This document shows, piece by piece, positions 10,230-22,622 of a DNA stretch of 64,000 bases. The position numbers were made by a program, and so were the translations under genes. The notes below the pieces were generated by a model that worked only from the letters and a program-made list of their open reading frames with translations, was not told where the DNA came from and did not search any database. Each line of letters starts with the position of its first letter. Within the stretch, counting starts at the first letter, position 1. Origin of the DNA: Paramyrothecium sp. XJ0827 (Eukaryota; Ascomycota; Sordariomycetes; Hypocreales; Stachybotryaceae); NCBI GenBank assembly GCA_020881915.1, contig JAJFPB010000007.1, positions 3,658,001-3,722,000 of the forward strand, read 5' to 3'.

Positions 10230-13200
10230 ATGGACGGACCAGCATCTCCAGGGCCTCCCACCAAGCGGAGGAGGTTCTTCAGGGACCCTCTTGAGATTGA
10301 GATTGAGGAGGATTTCGCAGCTTTCGCCGCGGTAGGCGGTTTTGAAGCACTACAGCAGGAAAGGCGATTCTTCAAGGACGAAGATGAGGTCAAACAAGAA
10401 GTCGAGGACGAGACCGTCGAAGCCGATTTGCCAGGGAATGAACAATCAGCCGCCCCTGCGGCTGCAAATGATGGTTCTTCCACCTTGACGTTCGACCAAG
10501 AAATGTTTGAAAGTTTCGTTGGTGACAAGGTTAGCCCAGATGTCCTCGCCATCATTCGAGACAGCTGCGGCGATAACCTTGAACGGGCGGTCAACATGTA
10601 CCTGGATGGAACCTACAAGAACTTGAAGAAATCGCCTACTCCCAAGCTATCGCTCACTTCCCGACCCTCCGGCTCCGGTAGCCTCGACGGAGCAGCCCAG
10701 CCAACGCCACCGCCCGTCCGGAGGAGCACACCAAAGACACGATATATAGGTGCTTTCGGAGTTGAAGGTTGGACTACCAGGAGTGGGGTTGGGATCCTGA
10801 AGCATGGCGATGCCGTCAAGATCGAGCGGCAGAAAATCCAGCCCCCGCAGCCCCCTAAAGTGAAGGGCAAGCTCGGGCCAATGACCCCTTCGCGAAACAC
10901 TGCCGCTGCCAGGAGAGTCGACGTCATTGTCCGGTTCACGAACCAAGCAGGCATGGAGATCGGCCGGCTGGCGAAGGATACTGCGAACTGGATCTCGACT
11001 TTGATCGATCAAAAGGTGTGCAAATTCGAAGGCACATGTGTTTATGCTCCAGAACGGCTACGAACGAACGATACCGTGTTTCTTCAACTGCGCTGCTCCC
11101 TTCTCGACACAGCCTTTCACACGCGAGCCTTTCAACTAGCGGACGATCGACCGACCAACTTCTTCGAGCAGAGCGAGACGGCCGACGAGAAAGTACTTCG
11201 ACTTCGTCAGGTCGCATTAGTAAGATTGCTCCAGGAGATCAACCTACAACCGATTCGGGCGAATGCTGCTGCCAAGGATGGTCGCAAAGGACTGCTTCAG
11301 GCAGCCGAAATAGATGAGCAGAAGCAAAAGGAAGCCAAGAAGGTCGCTGCCAGCAGCAAGGACGACAGTTCACCGCAAGGTTCAGATGAAGCAGAGGAGG
11401 GCGAAGAGCTGGAACAAGATCAACTTGACGCCCTGTACAAGAAGGCACAATCTTTCGACTTCAACACGCCCCAGGCTGAACCGGCCGACACATTCGCCAT
11501 GAACCTGCGACCTTACCAGAAGCAAGCACTGTACTGGATGATGGCAAAGGAAAAGGACCAGAAGAGCAGCAGGGAGCCCTCCATGCACCCGCTGTGGGAA
11601 GAATACGAGTGGCCAACCAAGGATGTCGACGACAAGGACTTGCCGGCGGTCGAAGGACAGCCAAACTTTTACGTGAACCCGTATTCTGGAGACTTGTCGC
11701 TAGATTTCCCAGCTCAAGAGCAACATTGTCTAGGTGGCATTCTGGCCGACGAAATGGGTCTAGGAAAGACGATCCAAATGCTCAGCTTGGTCCACTCACA
11801 TCGTGCTGAGGCACCGGCTCGGTCTCACGGCGGCATTGCTAGTGTCAATGATCTGACCAGGCTTGGCGCAAACTCGGCTTCGGTTCTAGATGCGCCGTGT
11901 ACCACCCTCGTTATCGCACCAATGTCCCTCTTGTCCCAGTGGTACAGCGAAGCGGAGAAGGCATCCAAGGATAAGACACTGAAGATTGAGCTCTACTACG
12001 GAAACGAAAAGTCGAATAACCTGCAGTCACTGTGCTGTAGTGCCAACGCTCCGGACCTCGTCATTACGAGCTACGGTGTTGTCCTTTCCGAATTTAGCAG
12101 CATCGCCGCCAAGAATGGAGACAAGAGTTTCCACAACGGCATCTTTTCTCTCAAGTTCTTTCGCGTGATCATTGACGAAGGTCACCACATCAAAAACCGG
12201 GGTTCCAAAACGGCCCGTGCATGCTATGAGATTGCCGCGGAACATCGATGGGTTCTTACCGGTACACCGATTGTCAACAAGCTCGAGGATCTGTTTAGTC
12301 TTGTCCGTTTCCTGGGTGTAGAACCGTGGAACAACTTCTCGTTCTGGAGAACATTCATCACTGTTCCATTCGAGTCTGGCGACTTCATGCGAGCGCTGGA
12401 CGTGGTCCAGACTGTGCTAGAACCGCTGGTCATGCGCCGAACCAAGGATATGAAGACACCAGATGGCGAGCCGCTTGTGCCACTGCCGCCAAAGCAAGTT
12501 GAGATTGTCGATGTGGAGCTCTCCAAAACCGAGCGAGACGTGTATGATTACATCTTCACCAAGGCGAAGCGAACCTTTTCCAAGAACATGGAGGCAGGTA
12601 CCGTCATGAAGGCCTTCACAACTATATTTGCCCAGATTTTGAGACTGCGACAATCCTGTTGCCACCCCATTCTAGTACGAAACAGCGATGTCGTGGCGGA
12701 CGAGGACGAGGCTGGAGCCGCCGCCGACGCTGCTGCCGGTCTTGCGGATGACATGGACTTGTCAAGCTTGATCGAACACTTCACAGCGGCCGCGGACGAA
12801 GCGTCGAAAGACAACCAGGTGTTCGGGGCACACGCCTTGAAGGAGATTCGCGATGAAGCCGAGAACGAGTGCCCACTCTGCTTCGAAGAGCCAATGATTG
12901 ACCAGCTCGTAACTGGCTGCTGGCACTCTGCGTGTAAGAAGTGCCTGTTGGACTACATCAAGCACCAGACCGACAGAGGCGAGATCGCAAAGTGCTTCAA
13001 CTGTCGCGAACCCCTCAACCAGAGGGACCTGTTTGAAGTTGTTCGTCACGACGACGACACAGAATCGGGCACAGCAACACCACGTATTAGCCTGCAACGG
13101 CTTGGTGTCAACGCATCCTCGGCCAAGGTCGTCGCGTTGATCTCACAACTCCGGACTTTGCGACGGGAGCATCCTCAGATGAAGTCGGTTGTTTTTTCAC

Positions 13201-13689
13201 AGTTCACATCATTCTTGTCGCTCATCGAGCCAGCTCTGGCCCGAGTCAACATCAGGTTTCTCCGCCTAGACGGAACCATGGCCCAAAAGGCGAGAGCGGC
13301 AGTGCTCGCGCAGTTTGCCGAGCGAAAGGGCTTCACGATTCTGCTGATCAGTTTAAGAGCCGGCGGCGTAGGCCTGAACCTGACCAGCGCGGGGCGCGTC
13401 TTCATGATGGACCCCTGGTGGAGCTTCGCGGTTGAGGCGCAGGCCATTGACCGCGTGCATCGGATGGGCCAGGAGGATGAGGTGGTGGTCAAGCGATTCA
13501 TCGTAAAGGAGAGCGTGGAAGAGAGGATGCTGAAAGTGCAGGAGAGGAAGAAGTTTATGTGAGCTTGCCATCCCATTTGTTTTTTAAGGCAATCGGCTAA
13601 CGAGTAACAGCGCGACTTCGCTTGGCATGATGAGCGACGAAGAGAAGAAGATACAGCGCATCGAAGACATCAAGGAGTTACTGAGCTAA
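10230..13689 (+). CDS. rad5: Rad5-type SWI/SNF ATPase and RING ubiquitin ligase (error-free damage tolerance)
   Basis: Polyubiquitinates PCNA with Ubc13-Mms2 and remodels stalled replication forks. Exons: 10230-13558 and 13611-13689; one 52-nt intron near the end; 1135 aa. An acidic N-terminus with a KRRRFF start precedes a HIRAN domain at about residues 170-290 (YIGAFGVEGWTTRSGVGIL). The SNF2 ATPase core begins near 440; Walker A is LADEMGLGKTIQ (about 505-516) and the Walker B is DEGHH (about 648) rather than DEAH, as is usual for Rad5. The RING finger lies at about 880-930 (CPLCFEE...CWHSACKKC...CFNCREP), inserted between the helicase lobes, and the second lobe (SLRAGGVGLNLTSA, DRVHRMGQ) follows. 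The terminal exon adds IATSLGMMSDEEKKIQRIED, the normal Rad5 end. A model stopping at 13562 would wrongly drop it. Confidence 0.96.
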
Positions 13690-13995
13690 TGGACTGCATT
13701 TCTCCTGCGGCGCCTAGAATGCGCCGGTGGCATTTCGGGACACGCATTTGCTGGCGTTGGGTTTGGGCGGTGACTGAACGGGCGCCAAGGGTATCACAAC
13801 GTAATGTTGCTAACATACAAAATGTACATGATCACATGGCTACGATAGATGGAACAGGAAGCTCTGCGACTGCATTATAACGACCAGATGCAGAGAAAGA
13901 ATAAACCAATCTCCATATCTAGCGACTCTGTTGAATGGGTCTATCTAGTCATTAAACTTCGTGAATAGTGTTGGATATCATTTGTTTTTGTCATT
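13690..13995. other. Convergent intergenic region rad5 / aldo-keto reductase
   Basis: 3' regions of both genes; AT-richer, no gene seen. Confidence 0.6.
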
Positions 13996-15122
13996 TTACT
14001 TCTTGAGGACAATGCTGTTGGCGGCGTCCTTCTCCTTCTCCTCACTGAAGACGTTGATGTTCCACTTGGGGTCGTCTGACACGCTGTTAGCATGATGGTT
14101 CATCCAATGTCAAAGGGGTCTTGTCCAACTTACAGGTGAAGGGGATGTTGAAGCGCTGGGGCTGCTCGCCCAGCTTGTTGATGGCGGCAATGGCCTCGTC
14201 GTCGAGCTCGATTTCCTGGAAGTTCTCGCGGATGCGGGAGGGGGTGACGGACTTGGGGATGACGCTGTGGCCGCCGAGCTGGGACCAGGCGAGGATGACC
14301 TGGGCAGGGGTGACCTGCTTGCCCTGGGCAGTGGAGAGGCGGTCGGCGACGGCCTTGACCTCGGGGGTGTTGACGAGGAGAGGCACGCCCCAGCCGTTGT
14401 TGCCGAAGGCCGAGTAGGCGGTGAGGTGGATGTTGTTCTTGGCGGCGAACTCGACGAGGGCCGGGTTGGGGATGCGGGGGTGGCGCTCGACCTGGTTGAC
14501 GGCGGGGACGATGCCGGTGTCCTTGATGATGGTCTCGAGGTGCTCAATGGAGAAGTTGGAGACGCCAACGGTGCGGACCTTGGACTTGGGCAGCTCGGTG
14601 ACGGCCTTCCAGGTCTCGGAGAGGGTGACGCCCTGGTCGAGGACGACCTCGTCGCCGCTCTCGGTCTTGGGGAAGAGGTTGTCGCCGGACTTGGGGAAGG
14701 CGACGGGCCAGTGGATGAGGTAGAGCTAGCGGGGAGTGTTAGTTTCGTGTTTGTTCAAAAAGTCCTCAGGGAGGAAGATGGAGGGCTGAGCTCACGTCAA
14801 GGTAGTCGAGCTGCAGCTCAGCCAGGGTGTCGTCAAGGGCGGGCTCGACGTCCTCGGGGCGGTGGTGGGTGTTCCACAGCTTGGAGGTGATGAAGATGTC
14901 CTCGCGCTTCAGGCCGGGGACCTCGGCGAAGGCCTTCTTGATGCCCTCGCCAACCTCGCGCTGGTTCTGGTAGACCTTGGCGAGGTCGAGGTGGCGGTAG
15001 CCGGCCTTGAGGGCCTCGTAGACGCCGGCGCCGACCTCGCCGGGCTTGGCCTGCCAGGTGCCGTAGCCGAGGAGGGGGATCTTGTGGCCGGAGCTGAGGG
15101 TGGCGGTCTTTCCGGCGGACAT
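13996..15122 (-). CDS. Aldo-keto reductase, glycerol dehydrogenase/Gcy1-like
   Basis: Cytosolic NADPH-dependent carbonyl reductase; in fungi the closest named relatives reduce glyceraldehyde/dihydroxyacetone or act in glycerol metabolism. Exons: 15122-14796, 14725-14134, 14075-13996; introns of 70 and 58 nt; 332 aa. The start at 15122 ([20 protein letters not shown]) is the usual AKR start; the frame stays open upstream to 15320 but that part is a Ser-rich leader. The catalytic tetrad is visible: Asp46, Tyr51 ([10 protein letters not shown]), Lys81 (TSKLWN) and His114 (LIHWPV). NADP-binding signatures include GVSNFS and [13 protein letters not shown]. The third exon supplies the C-terminal loop with [10 protein letters not shown]. 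Substrate cannot be read from sequence. The leader is strongly purine/pyrimidine-biased. Confidence 0.93.
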
Positions 15123-17112
15123 TTTGGGAGGTGCTTGGTGTTTTGTGGAAAGGAGGTTGTGTTGTTGTGTATTAGGGAGGGAGGGGGGTATCAAGTGGAG
15201 TATAAGCAGAGAAGAGAGAGAGAGAGGAAGGACGAAAGAAGAGGAAGAGAGGCAGGAGGAGCAGCTCCTTTTGAAGCTCTCCTCCGAGAGCTCCTCCGTC
15301 CCAGCAGCAGCTTCACGCAACGCAACGCGGCGTCTGCGTTATTGCCCCTCCCCCCACACAAAAGACGACACACCAAAGGAGGGGCACGAAAAGCGGTTCC
15401 TTCTCCGGTTTATGCCCCATGGAATTGCTCCATGGCGCCCTCAACTTGCGCCAGCGATAGCGTCATTTGATGAAGTCATTGTGCCCCTGTCTGCTTCTGT
15501 GGCTCGACGAGTTTCCGAAGAGGTTCCACTCCTGCGGCTGCGGCTGCTTCTGCTCTGTGCCATTTTCTTCTCCTCGAAGTCTTTCCCCCTCCCCTTCCCA
15601 CCGGCTAGCCCCGATGGAGAACGCCCCCCCAGGGGCAGCGCGCGCTCTCGTTGGAGGATCGCGGTCGAGCTAAGGCGGTAGGGCGGCACTTAGCACCAAG
15701 GGCCGGTCACCAGGAAATCTGTCATGGCTTCATCCGTCGGGTTTCTCTGGTGATTGGAATGGGGGATGGGGGGCCCGGCGGGAGTAGAAGGGCAGGCGGT
15801 GGCGACATGTGGGCGCGCCGTGTGGACCACCATGGCCTTTTGCGCTTTTCCTTTTCACCTGGGTCATTGCGCTTGACCCGTGGAGTAAGGTAGATGGAAT
15901 GTTCTACAAGATGCCACGCCCGGCGGTTCGGGCTTGGGAGCGGGCTCGTGAGGGGTCTGGGGACCCGGATGTCTCTAGCGGTATTGGAGCCGTCATTGGG
16001 ATTCAATGATTTGACGGCTTTGTAGTCATGCATCCCTCCTCCTGCAAGTGGAAAGATTGCGCAAGTCTGCATGAAATGGTTGTGACACTAGCGAGCCTAG
16101 GCGAGAAGTCGAGGGAGCGGAAGAGAACCCGTGTGGCCTCGACGAGTTTGGTTGAGGAGTGTTGTACGACTAGAGTCCATCATGTCATGGGTTCGATTTA
16201 AGCACCGGGCGTTACGATGTTGACAAAACAGATCGAGAAAAAAATTTTGTCGTGATCGGCGTTGGAGAAAGAGGAGAAAGGAAAAGAAAAAAAGGTTTCG
16301 GTAGTTGATGAGTCCTTGCGCACCAATCAGCAGTCAATTGGTTGGAGTTTGGGGAGTTTGGACTTGGCAGGCATCCGACTCGGTCATGAAACCATAAAAA
16401 TCCTCGAGAGACACGTCTTGTTCGCACAACAAATCTTTACGTTAACTCATGTAGGTTTGATATTGACATAGGTTTCTAGAAGCTTGAATACATAGAAATG
16501 TCGTCTCGCCGATGAAGATTATCCATCCTGGTCGAGGACAACGTGGGTACAGCTCCGTGCCTGATCCATCTCGACGGCCTCAAGTCAGCGCAACGCAACT
16601 CGCAGTGGCTCGCAGCAGAGACGCTGCCAAGCGTACGGGAGCCAGAAGTCTAGCTCTTCCACCCTCCAAGCACATTGTGATCCATGGCTTGAGCTCGGCT
16701 CCTTCGATGACATGTATAGCTCTCCCCACAAGATATGATGGCTTGAGTGAGACTGGCGCAGCTGTTGGCTCGAGATGATTGCTATCCGCAGCCGAATGGA
16801 AGCGCCGGGTGGCCGCGTTGCTGGAAGTTTGGCTGGCGGGACTTCCCCAATCGACATCGTGACTGGAGTTTGGCTGCACACGGTGATCAGGCCGATAATC
16901 TACCAGGCTGCTTTCCCTCTTAACATGCCATGGACGATGCGAGCTCATACGGCAGCATACAAGGCTTTCGGCCCATACTCGAGGTTGAAGGCCTAACTAT
17001 CGCCGTCACCCGTCGGCGATAGAACGACATGGGGGCCTCGCCCGTCATGAACTCGCGCAACCTCCTCAGCCATGTCGCCTGTCGTTGTATGACGCCCAGC
17101 AGTAACCGTCCC
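15123..17112. other. Intergenic region upstream of the aldo-keto reductase
   Basis: CT/GA-biased tract immediately upstream of the reductase (about 15160-15310), then 1.7 kb without a recognisable gene. A tRNA B-box-like GGGTTCGATTTA near 16190 has no supporting cloverleaf. Confidence 0.5.
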
Positions 17113-18288
17113 TCATACCTGGTCTGTCTCCGACCTGAGCCGGCTCATCACCTCCTGCGCCGCCTCGATCCCCACAAACTTCCACGCGCCGGCCGTCTTC
17201 CCCACGTCGACATTGCCCCGTGCCGCGGCCGGTAGCTGCGCGACCAGGGGCTGCGCCTCTTCGTCCTGCTGCGCCCTCGAGAAGAAGAGCCGCTTCCACT
17301 CCGTGCCCTGGCGCTCCTCTTGCTTGCGCCGCTCGCGCTGCGACCTCTCCACGGCAGCCTTGCTCTCGGTGACCTTTTCGAAGTCGCCCGTCTTGATGCC
17401 GTAGATGACGTCCTTCCACGCCCGCCGCGACTCCCACGGCGTCTGCTTCTCCACGGGCTGGACGCTGAGGTCCGTGAGGGGCACGTCGTCAATGTCGAAC
17501 TCCTCCATCACCTTCCCGTGCGAGTCCTTGATCTTCATGTGGGCGTTCCACTGGCCGCTGATCTTGAACAGCGCCTTCTTCATGTCCGAGTTCTCGTACA
17601 CCTGCGCCTTGACGCGGTTCTTGTCGCCCAGGCCAAACGTGCTGGTATCGACTTCGATGCATGTCACGAACCCGCTCGAGCTGCTGATGTAGCAGGGTCC
17701 CTCCAGCTCGCTGTACGGCTGGCCTGTCGCCAATCCCTTGACGTGAAGCGTGGGCATCGTCATGAGGTGCTGCTCGTTGTGCTTGGTGTCGGTTACGATG
17801 GCGTACCCGGCCTGGTGCACCGTCACGCCGCTCACCATGCTGAACGACATCTCCTGGGCCACAAAGCCGTTCGAAGCGATGCCGCTCTCCTGGTTGTACA
17901 TGAAGCATGCCGTCACTGGCGGGTGGTGGGAGACCTGCTCCGCGACCATCTGGGTGGTGCCCCCGCTGCCCTCGAACTGCCCGAAGAACAGCTCACCCAG
18001 GAACGGGTTCAGCGGCTTCTTCCCCGCGTCCTCGGAGCCGTCGCCCACGAGCTGCTTCAGGCTGCAGATGTAGTTCTTGGCCACCAGCAGCGCGCGCTGC
18101 GCAGCATCGGACTCCGCGGCAGGCTGCAGGAAGAGGGACTGGCGTCCCGCCCACGCCGAGGAGATTTCGATGGCCGACTTGGGAGCGAGGACGAAGGGGG
18201 GCGCCGTGATGCTGGACAGGTCGCCTTTCACAGTGGCCAGGTAGGACAGGAAGTCCTTCAATTGGGAAAAGTTGGACGTTGAATGCAT
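17113..18288 (-). CDS. Oxysterol-binding protein, Kes1/Osh4 type (lipid exchanger, ORD only)
   Basis: Exchanges sterol for PI4P between ER and Golgi/plasma-membrane compartments. Single exon of 391 aa. It starts with a short amphipathic lid (MHSTSNFSQLKDFLSYLATV) and KGDLSSITAPPFVLAP, as in Kes1. The ORP domain fills almost the whole length: KPLNPFLGELF at about 91-102 and the family signature EQVSHHPP at 117-124 (the His pair binds PI4P phosphate). The C-terminal basic-acidic helix has EKVTESKAAVERSQRERRKQ and WKRLFF. There is no PH domain, FFAT motif or ankyrin repeat, so this is the short Osh4-like class. The stop codon overlaps a donor-like GTATGA at 17119-17114; a further 3' exon is possible, with an open continuation containing WLRRLREFMTGEAPMSF, but the intron would be only about 40 nt. 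Confidence 0.93.
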   Translation of the reverse strand: MHSTSNFSQLKDFLSYLATVKGDLSSITAPPFVLAPKSAIEISSAWAGRQSLFLQPAAESDAAQRALLVAKNYICSLKQLVGDGSEDAGKKPLNPFLGELFFGQFEGSGGTTQMVAEQVSHHPPVTACFMYNQESGIASNGFVAQEMSFSMVSGVTVHQAGYAIVTDTKHNEQHLMTMPTLHVKGLATGQPYSELEGPCYISSSSGFVTCIEVDTSTFGLGDKNRVKAQVYENSDMKKALFKISGQWNAHMKIKDSHGKVMEEFDIDDVPLTDLSVQPVEKQTPWESRRAWKDVIYGIKTGDFEKVTESKAAVERSQRERRKQEERQGTEWKRLFFSRAQQDEEAQPLVAQLPAAARGNVDVGKTAGAWKFVGIEAAQEVMSRLRSETDQV

Positions 18289-18902
18289 TGTGACGGGGGT
18301 GCGGCACCGCGCATACGTATTATCTTGGCGGTAATGTCGTTTCTAAGCGCCAATTGCAGTATCTCTCTCCCTTTGCAGAATAATTGATCGAGAGGAGACT
18401 GCCATGAGAACGACCCGGCGACGACGGAACCCTTTGCCATCTTGTAGTGTTGCTGTCGGTCCCAAGAGCTGCGCCCGGGTGTGACGTCAGTCGTCGCCGT
18501 CAGGAGCCGTTTTACCCGGAACCATGATGTCTGGAGCCGGGGTTTTCGATCCGGGGTCTTAAACCCGGGGGCCTGGGCCCGCCGGGGGGCATGTGAATCT
18601 CTCACTAGGCACGGAAGCTTCCGCTACTGTCTCGCATCGGGGAATGAGATCGTCATTCAAGGGGTTCGGAAAGTGGTTGTTTCTTCATAATGGTCAATTA
18701 CCTATAAGTCAAGCAATGAAAAGATAACGAAAGTTCCCCCGCAGACGCCCGCTTACGCTTACGCTTACAACTACAACGAGTGAATGCTAGTATACAAGAA
18801 CGAACCCCTTGAATCATCGCTTTTGCCAACCCAACAGTCATGAACGGAAAATGAAATCGAAAGCAATGCCTCTTCTTCTCCCCGGCCAACCCTGATGCCT
18901 CC
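18289..18902. other. Intergenic region upstream of the Kes1-type gene
   Basis: Probable promoter and leader of the Kes1-type gene; a palindromic CCGGGG/CCCCGG-rich patch lies around 18535-18585. No gene seen. Confidence 0.5.
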
Positions 18903-19292
18903 TCAGCCCTCCTCTGGCGGAGGTGGCGCTCCTCCATCGGACGCCTTGCTGCTCCGGCTGCTCCTGCTACTCGATGTCTTGTGCCGTCCGCGGCGTTTCT
19001 TGCGTGAGGTGCACTTGATGGAGCCGCGGTATATGTACATGAAGGCGCACGCGGCGATGAGAAAGGCCCCTAGCACGACGCCCACGGCGATGCCAATCTG
19101 CCTGTTCTTGTTCTCGACCGCATTGTCGGAGAACTGACGGCGCAGCCACGCATGGAGCGTCGTAGCAGCAGCCGCCGCGCGACGTTGTGTCCAGTCGGCC
19201 GCATCCACGTCCACGTCCGCCGCCGCAGAGCCGGGATCCCCACGCACTGCGGCGACGTGGAGGCTTCCGCGCGGAGGCCTAAGAATATACAT
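18903..19292 (-). CDS. Small single-pass membrane protein with basic Ser-rich cytosolic tail
   Basis: A 129-aa reading frame if started at the ATG at 19292; the same frame is open to an ATG at 19601. A clear transmembrane helix (IGIAVGVVLGAFLIAACAFM) lies at about residues 69-88, followed by a stop-transfer basic patch (RKKRRGRHK), a Ser/Arg-rich tail and a PPPPEEG end. The short segment before the helix (WLRRQFSDNAVENKNRQ) looks like a juxtamembrane region. The architecture is that of conserved but uncharacterised small fungal membrane proteins; I infer a real gene from the helix plus positive-inside tail. The N-terminal part is poorly constrained and may include an unrecognised intron. Confidence 0.55.
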   Translation of the reverse strand: MYILRPPRGSLHVAAVRGDPGSAAADVDVDAADWTQRRAAAAATTLHAWLRRQFSDNAVENKNRQIGIAVGVVLGAFLIAACAFMYIYRGSIKCTSRKKRRGRHKTSSSRSSRSSKASDGGAPPPPEEG

Positions 19293-22200
19293 CCACCTGC
19301 TTCTCGAACGCGCGGTTGTTCTCTTGTCTTCGTTTGATAGGTTCTGGTCTCGCAGCAGGATCGGTCGATCGGAGGCCCAGGAGCGGCGGACGAGGGCGTT
19401 TACGCAGCAGTGGAACGCAGCACGACCAGAATGGAAGTCGGACGGTGGGCGGTGAAGCTGTGGGAGAACCCTAGATGCATGAAGGACCAGCTCGCTCTTG
19501 TCCTTTGGTTCTCCACAAACAACAATTACGTGGAAGCGTCTTCCCGGGAGTTCGGACGGGGAGCAGAAAACACTTAAGTACGCCTCGTCTCCTGCACACA
19601 AATCACAGTCACAAAATTCGCAAAGAGGGGTTTTTTATCGTCCCCCCGCCCATATTGCGCGAGAAGACGGGAAAATCTTTCTGTGGCATTCTGCACGGCA
19701 GAGAGTGAGAAAGTGTGTGTGTGTGTGTGGGCTTTGGGCGGTGATGTGCTTGGGGGATGGGCCGACAAGGTGCAGGGCAGGGGCCGAAACCTTGCGTCCG
19801 TTTGGGGTCTCGGGGCATCACAGGAACTGGTAGATTGTGGAGGGACCAATGAGATGCTATCTTGAAGAATCGCTTGCTTCCAATCAGCAACGATGAGGCG
19901 GAATGTGAACCGAAGAAGGTGTGGTGTTGTGGAGGGGGGGATGGCGATTGCTTTATCGTCTTCAGCTATCGACGCTGTAATTGGCAATAGTGACTAGATC
20001 ATTTCCGATGTCGAGCACAGGAAGATGCGAGGATTCGGGCATGAATGCATGGAGCAGTCAGTCCTCTGCCAAGCTCCATTGTGTAAGAACAGCCGCAACA
20101 ACGTACAACGCTGTTACCTCGCAACCAGGGAAGAAGTGGCCCAAAGCCCTCACACTTGTCAAGAATTCTGGAAGGAAAAGGAGAGAGTGATAATGAAAAA
20201 AAGCGCGAACGATCGAACTCTTCCAAGCCCCAAATAGGGCACATGGCTAGCTGCGGGCTGACCATTCCTCCTGCATCAAACCTGCATGACAACTCATCAA
20301 CCCGAGAGCCATTGTGCCCCAGCGCTGCACCGCATGTCGTCCGCCTTCCCCGTCGAGAGAAGTAAAGGCGGAGTCCGATGGGAGAGAACGAGCTCAGAAG
20401 GCCACTCAAGAAGCAGCTGTGCCAGGCCAGATCCAACTTTTTGAGGATTGTGATCGGTCGTTGACCGTGGGGGCCGGTAGGAGGGGGTTATGGAAGGGTA
20501 GGGTGGGATGGATCGGGTGGAAATTGGGCTGATGAGAGTCCACGAAGAAGACGAGAATGGGCGAATGGGCTTGCGAGATTGATTGGGCAATAATTCTGGG
20601 GAACCAGTGTGGTGAGGCTGTAAAGCTCTATTGGTTCCTCCTGTTCCATATGCAATTGAAGCCTCCAACATCTCGCGAAGGTTGCATCAACCCATGATCA
20701 CCTTCTGGACGGGAGTGCGTTTCTTCCGCAACCCACATGGTTTAGGGTAGGCAGTTTGAGCCCTGTGCCCCAACCCCGGTCCAAAACTCCGTTAAATTAC
20801 TGTGGCTATTTCTGTCACCCGCAAACATTGGCATTGGCAGTGTGGCATTGGCGGCACGGCAAACAGCACGCACCCGTATCCCGCACGATCCCCATCTGCA
20901 TGACTACGGTACAGCACGGTCGTTTCTCTCACGGCCGTCACACTCGCCAAGCCTCGTCTGGGACCCCCGGCTCGCTGACTGAAGTTTGGGCCTGTTGAAC
21001 CACGGTCCTGCTCCGCCTACCACGGGGCCCGTGCAAATTTGTGGGTGCATTGTTTCCTTTCTCATGCGCTGCGCGCGCGCTCCGTCTGCCGTTGGTTGTT
21101 GCTGCTGTCGTTGCCTGCGCTGCTTCTCCCTCGTTGGTGAAGAAGTGCCCACCAGAATGGCCAAAGCTTCACCTCTACGCCCGGAAGCCATGGAAGGTCG
21201 AGGACGCGACAGCGTTGGCCACCCAGCCAATCGGCGCCTTTGAAAGCCATGCCTAGCAATTTTTTTTTCTTCTTTCTTGTTACGAAGTACCCACATGGCG
21301 AGCCAGACCTAGGGACAAGCTGTCAGAAAAATCCAGACCAGCGTGAGTCGGCCCTCAGACGCTGACGAGTCTCGTCTCCAGTTTCTTAAAAGTTCAGACC
21401 AGACGACGCGCAAAACGACGAGGAATGGCCGGGCCTCCTGACTAAGTCCACAGTGACAGCCCCTCCCCCAGCCAGACGAGACGGCCACTCACAGAATAAT
21501 CCGAGACTGGTTCGTCGGTTGTCCCGCTGATCCGGACGCCGTCCTGTGCTACGTTGTTAGCCTCTGGGCTAGCCGCTCAGATCTCCATAACCTTCCCAGT
21601 GTCCAGGATCTGCTTCCCTGTGTGGGTGACTTGGGCTGGGCGCTGCAGAACAGCAGCCCAGCTGCGTCGAGACAAATGGAAAAGCCCGCGGTGACACAAA
21701 GACACGGAATGTGAACCAGCCGATGCCTCGACGACTGGTCTACCGTCACCCCGAGCTTTCAATACGATATCCACCGCCACCGCTCTCTTGTCTGTTATGT
21801 CTACGTGCCAACACTGCCAGGCTCGTTATATCCTCCTCCCATTGACTGCACTGTACTGTCCTGCGTCCCCTTTCGAGGCTCGGCGTCATGCGGTCATTCT
21901 TAAAAAAGCAATGGCACCGTACCAACGAGGCCTAGCTCCGCCCCTCGTCCACCATCGCGCGTTTCAACTTGTTGGTCGGCCCCTGTCCCGCTCTCACGCC
22001 AAGAGCCACCATGGCTGGCATAGCCTGCCATCGCTCGCCTGCTACTTGCCCAACGCGGCATGGCTCCAGGGCACCAAAGTCCCCCCGGTTGTCATCTTAC
22101 CGTTTTAGCCTCAGGGCGTTTTTTTCCGGTCCTGGCCTAACTAACGAGTCGAGCAGAAGCAGAAACGTGCAGCGTGCATGGCAGGGGCTGTGGGGACCAC

Positions 22201-22622
22201 AGCCGCGTGTGTGTTTGTTCCGCCTCTCCTTTCTTGATGACCTCTTCCGTCCGAATTCGTCGTCTGTTATTTCTGCCTTTTCTTTTCCTGCATCTCCGTT
22301 TTTGTGTGTTATTTTCCTTACAGCCTCTCTAACGTTGCTTTTGTCTCGTTATTTTTGGTAGTTCCGCTCTGTGTCCGTGGCTTAGACGGTTCACGAGTTC
22401 GACATTCACTTCACTGTCGCTTCCTATTTACTTGGGACGACATCACACTCGTTCGTTCCGAGTTGTGCCTTTCCTCACCCAGGTCTCGACGACCGCTTAA
22501 TTGCTCGCAACGACTTTCTCATATTCTATCGCTGACTTGTGGATTTCACGATACATACGTCTCTTTCCTACCTATTGTGCATCTAAGCTCTAATCGCCAA
22601 CACTTCTACTCCGATAATCACC
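19293..22622. other. Long divergent intergenic region before the aspartic protease gene
   Basis: About 3.3 kb without a convincing protein gene. Contains a GT microsatellite (19713-19729). From about 21780 to 22622 the + strand is pyrimidine-rich, consistent with a long leader for the protease gene. No RNA gene recognised. Confidence 0.5.
19713..19729 (+). repeat. GT dinucleotide microsatellite
   Basis: About 8 GT units in the intergenic region. Confidence 0.85.

Noticed and set aside
14267..14890. 207-codon + strand frame
   Set aside because: Antisense shadow of the aldo-keto reductase gene.
16160..16215. tRNA-like B box (GGGTTCGATTTA)
   Set aside because: No flanking stems form a cloverleaf and no matching acceptor stem was found.
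17320..18282. 320-codon + strand frame
   Set aside because: Antisense shadow of the Kes1-type gene.
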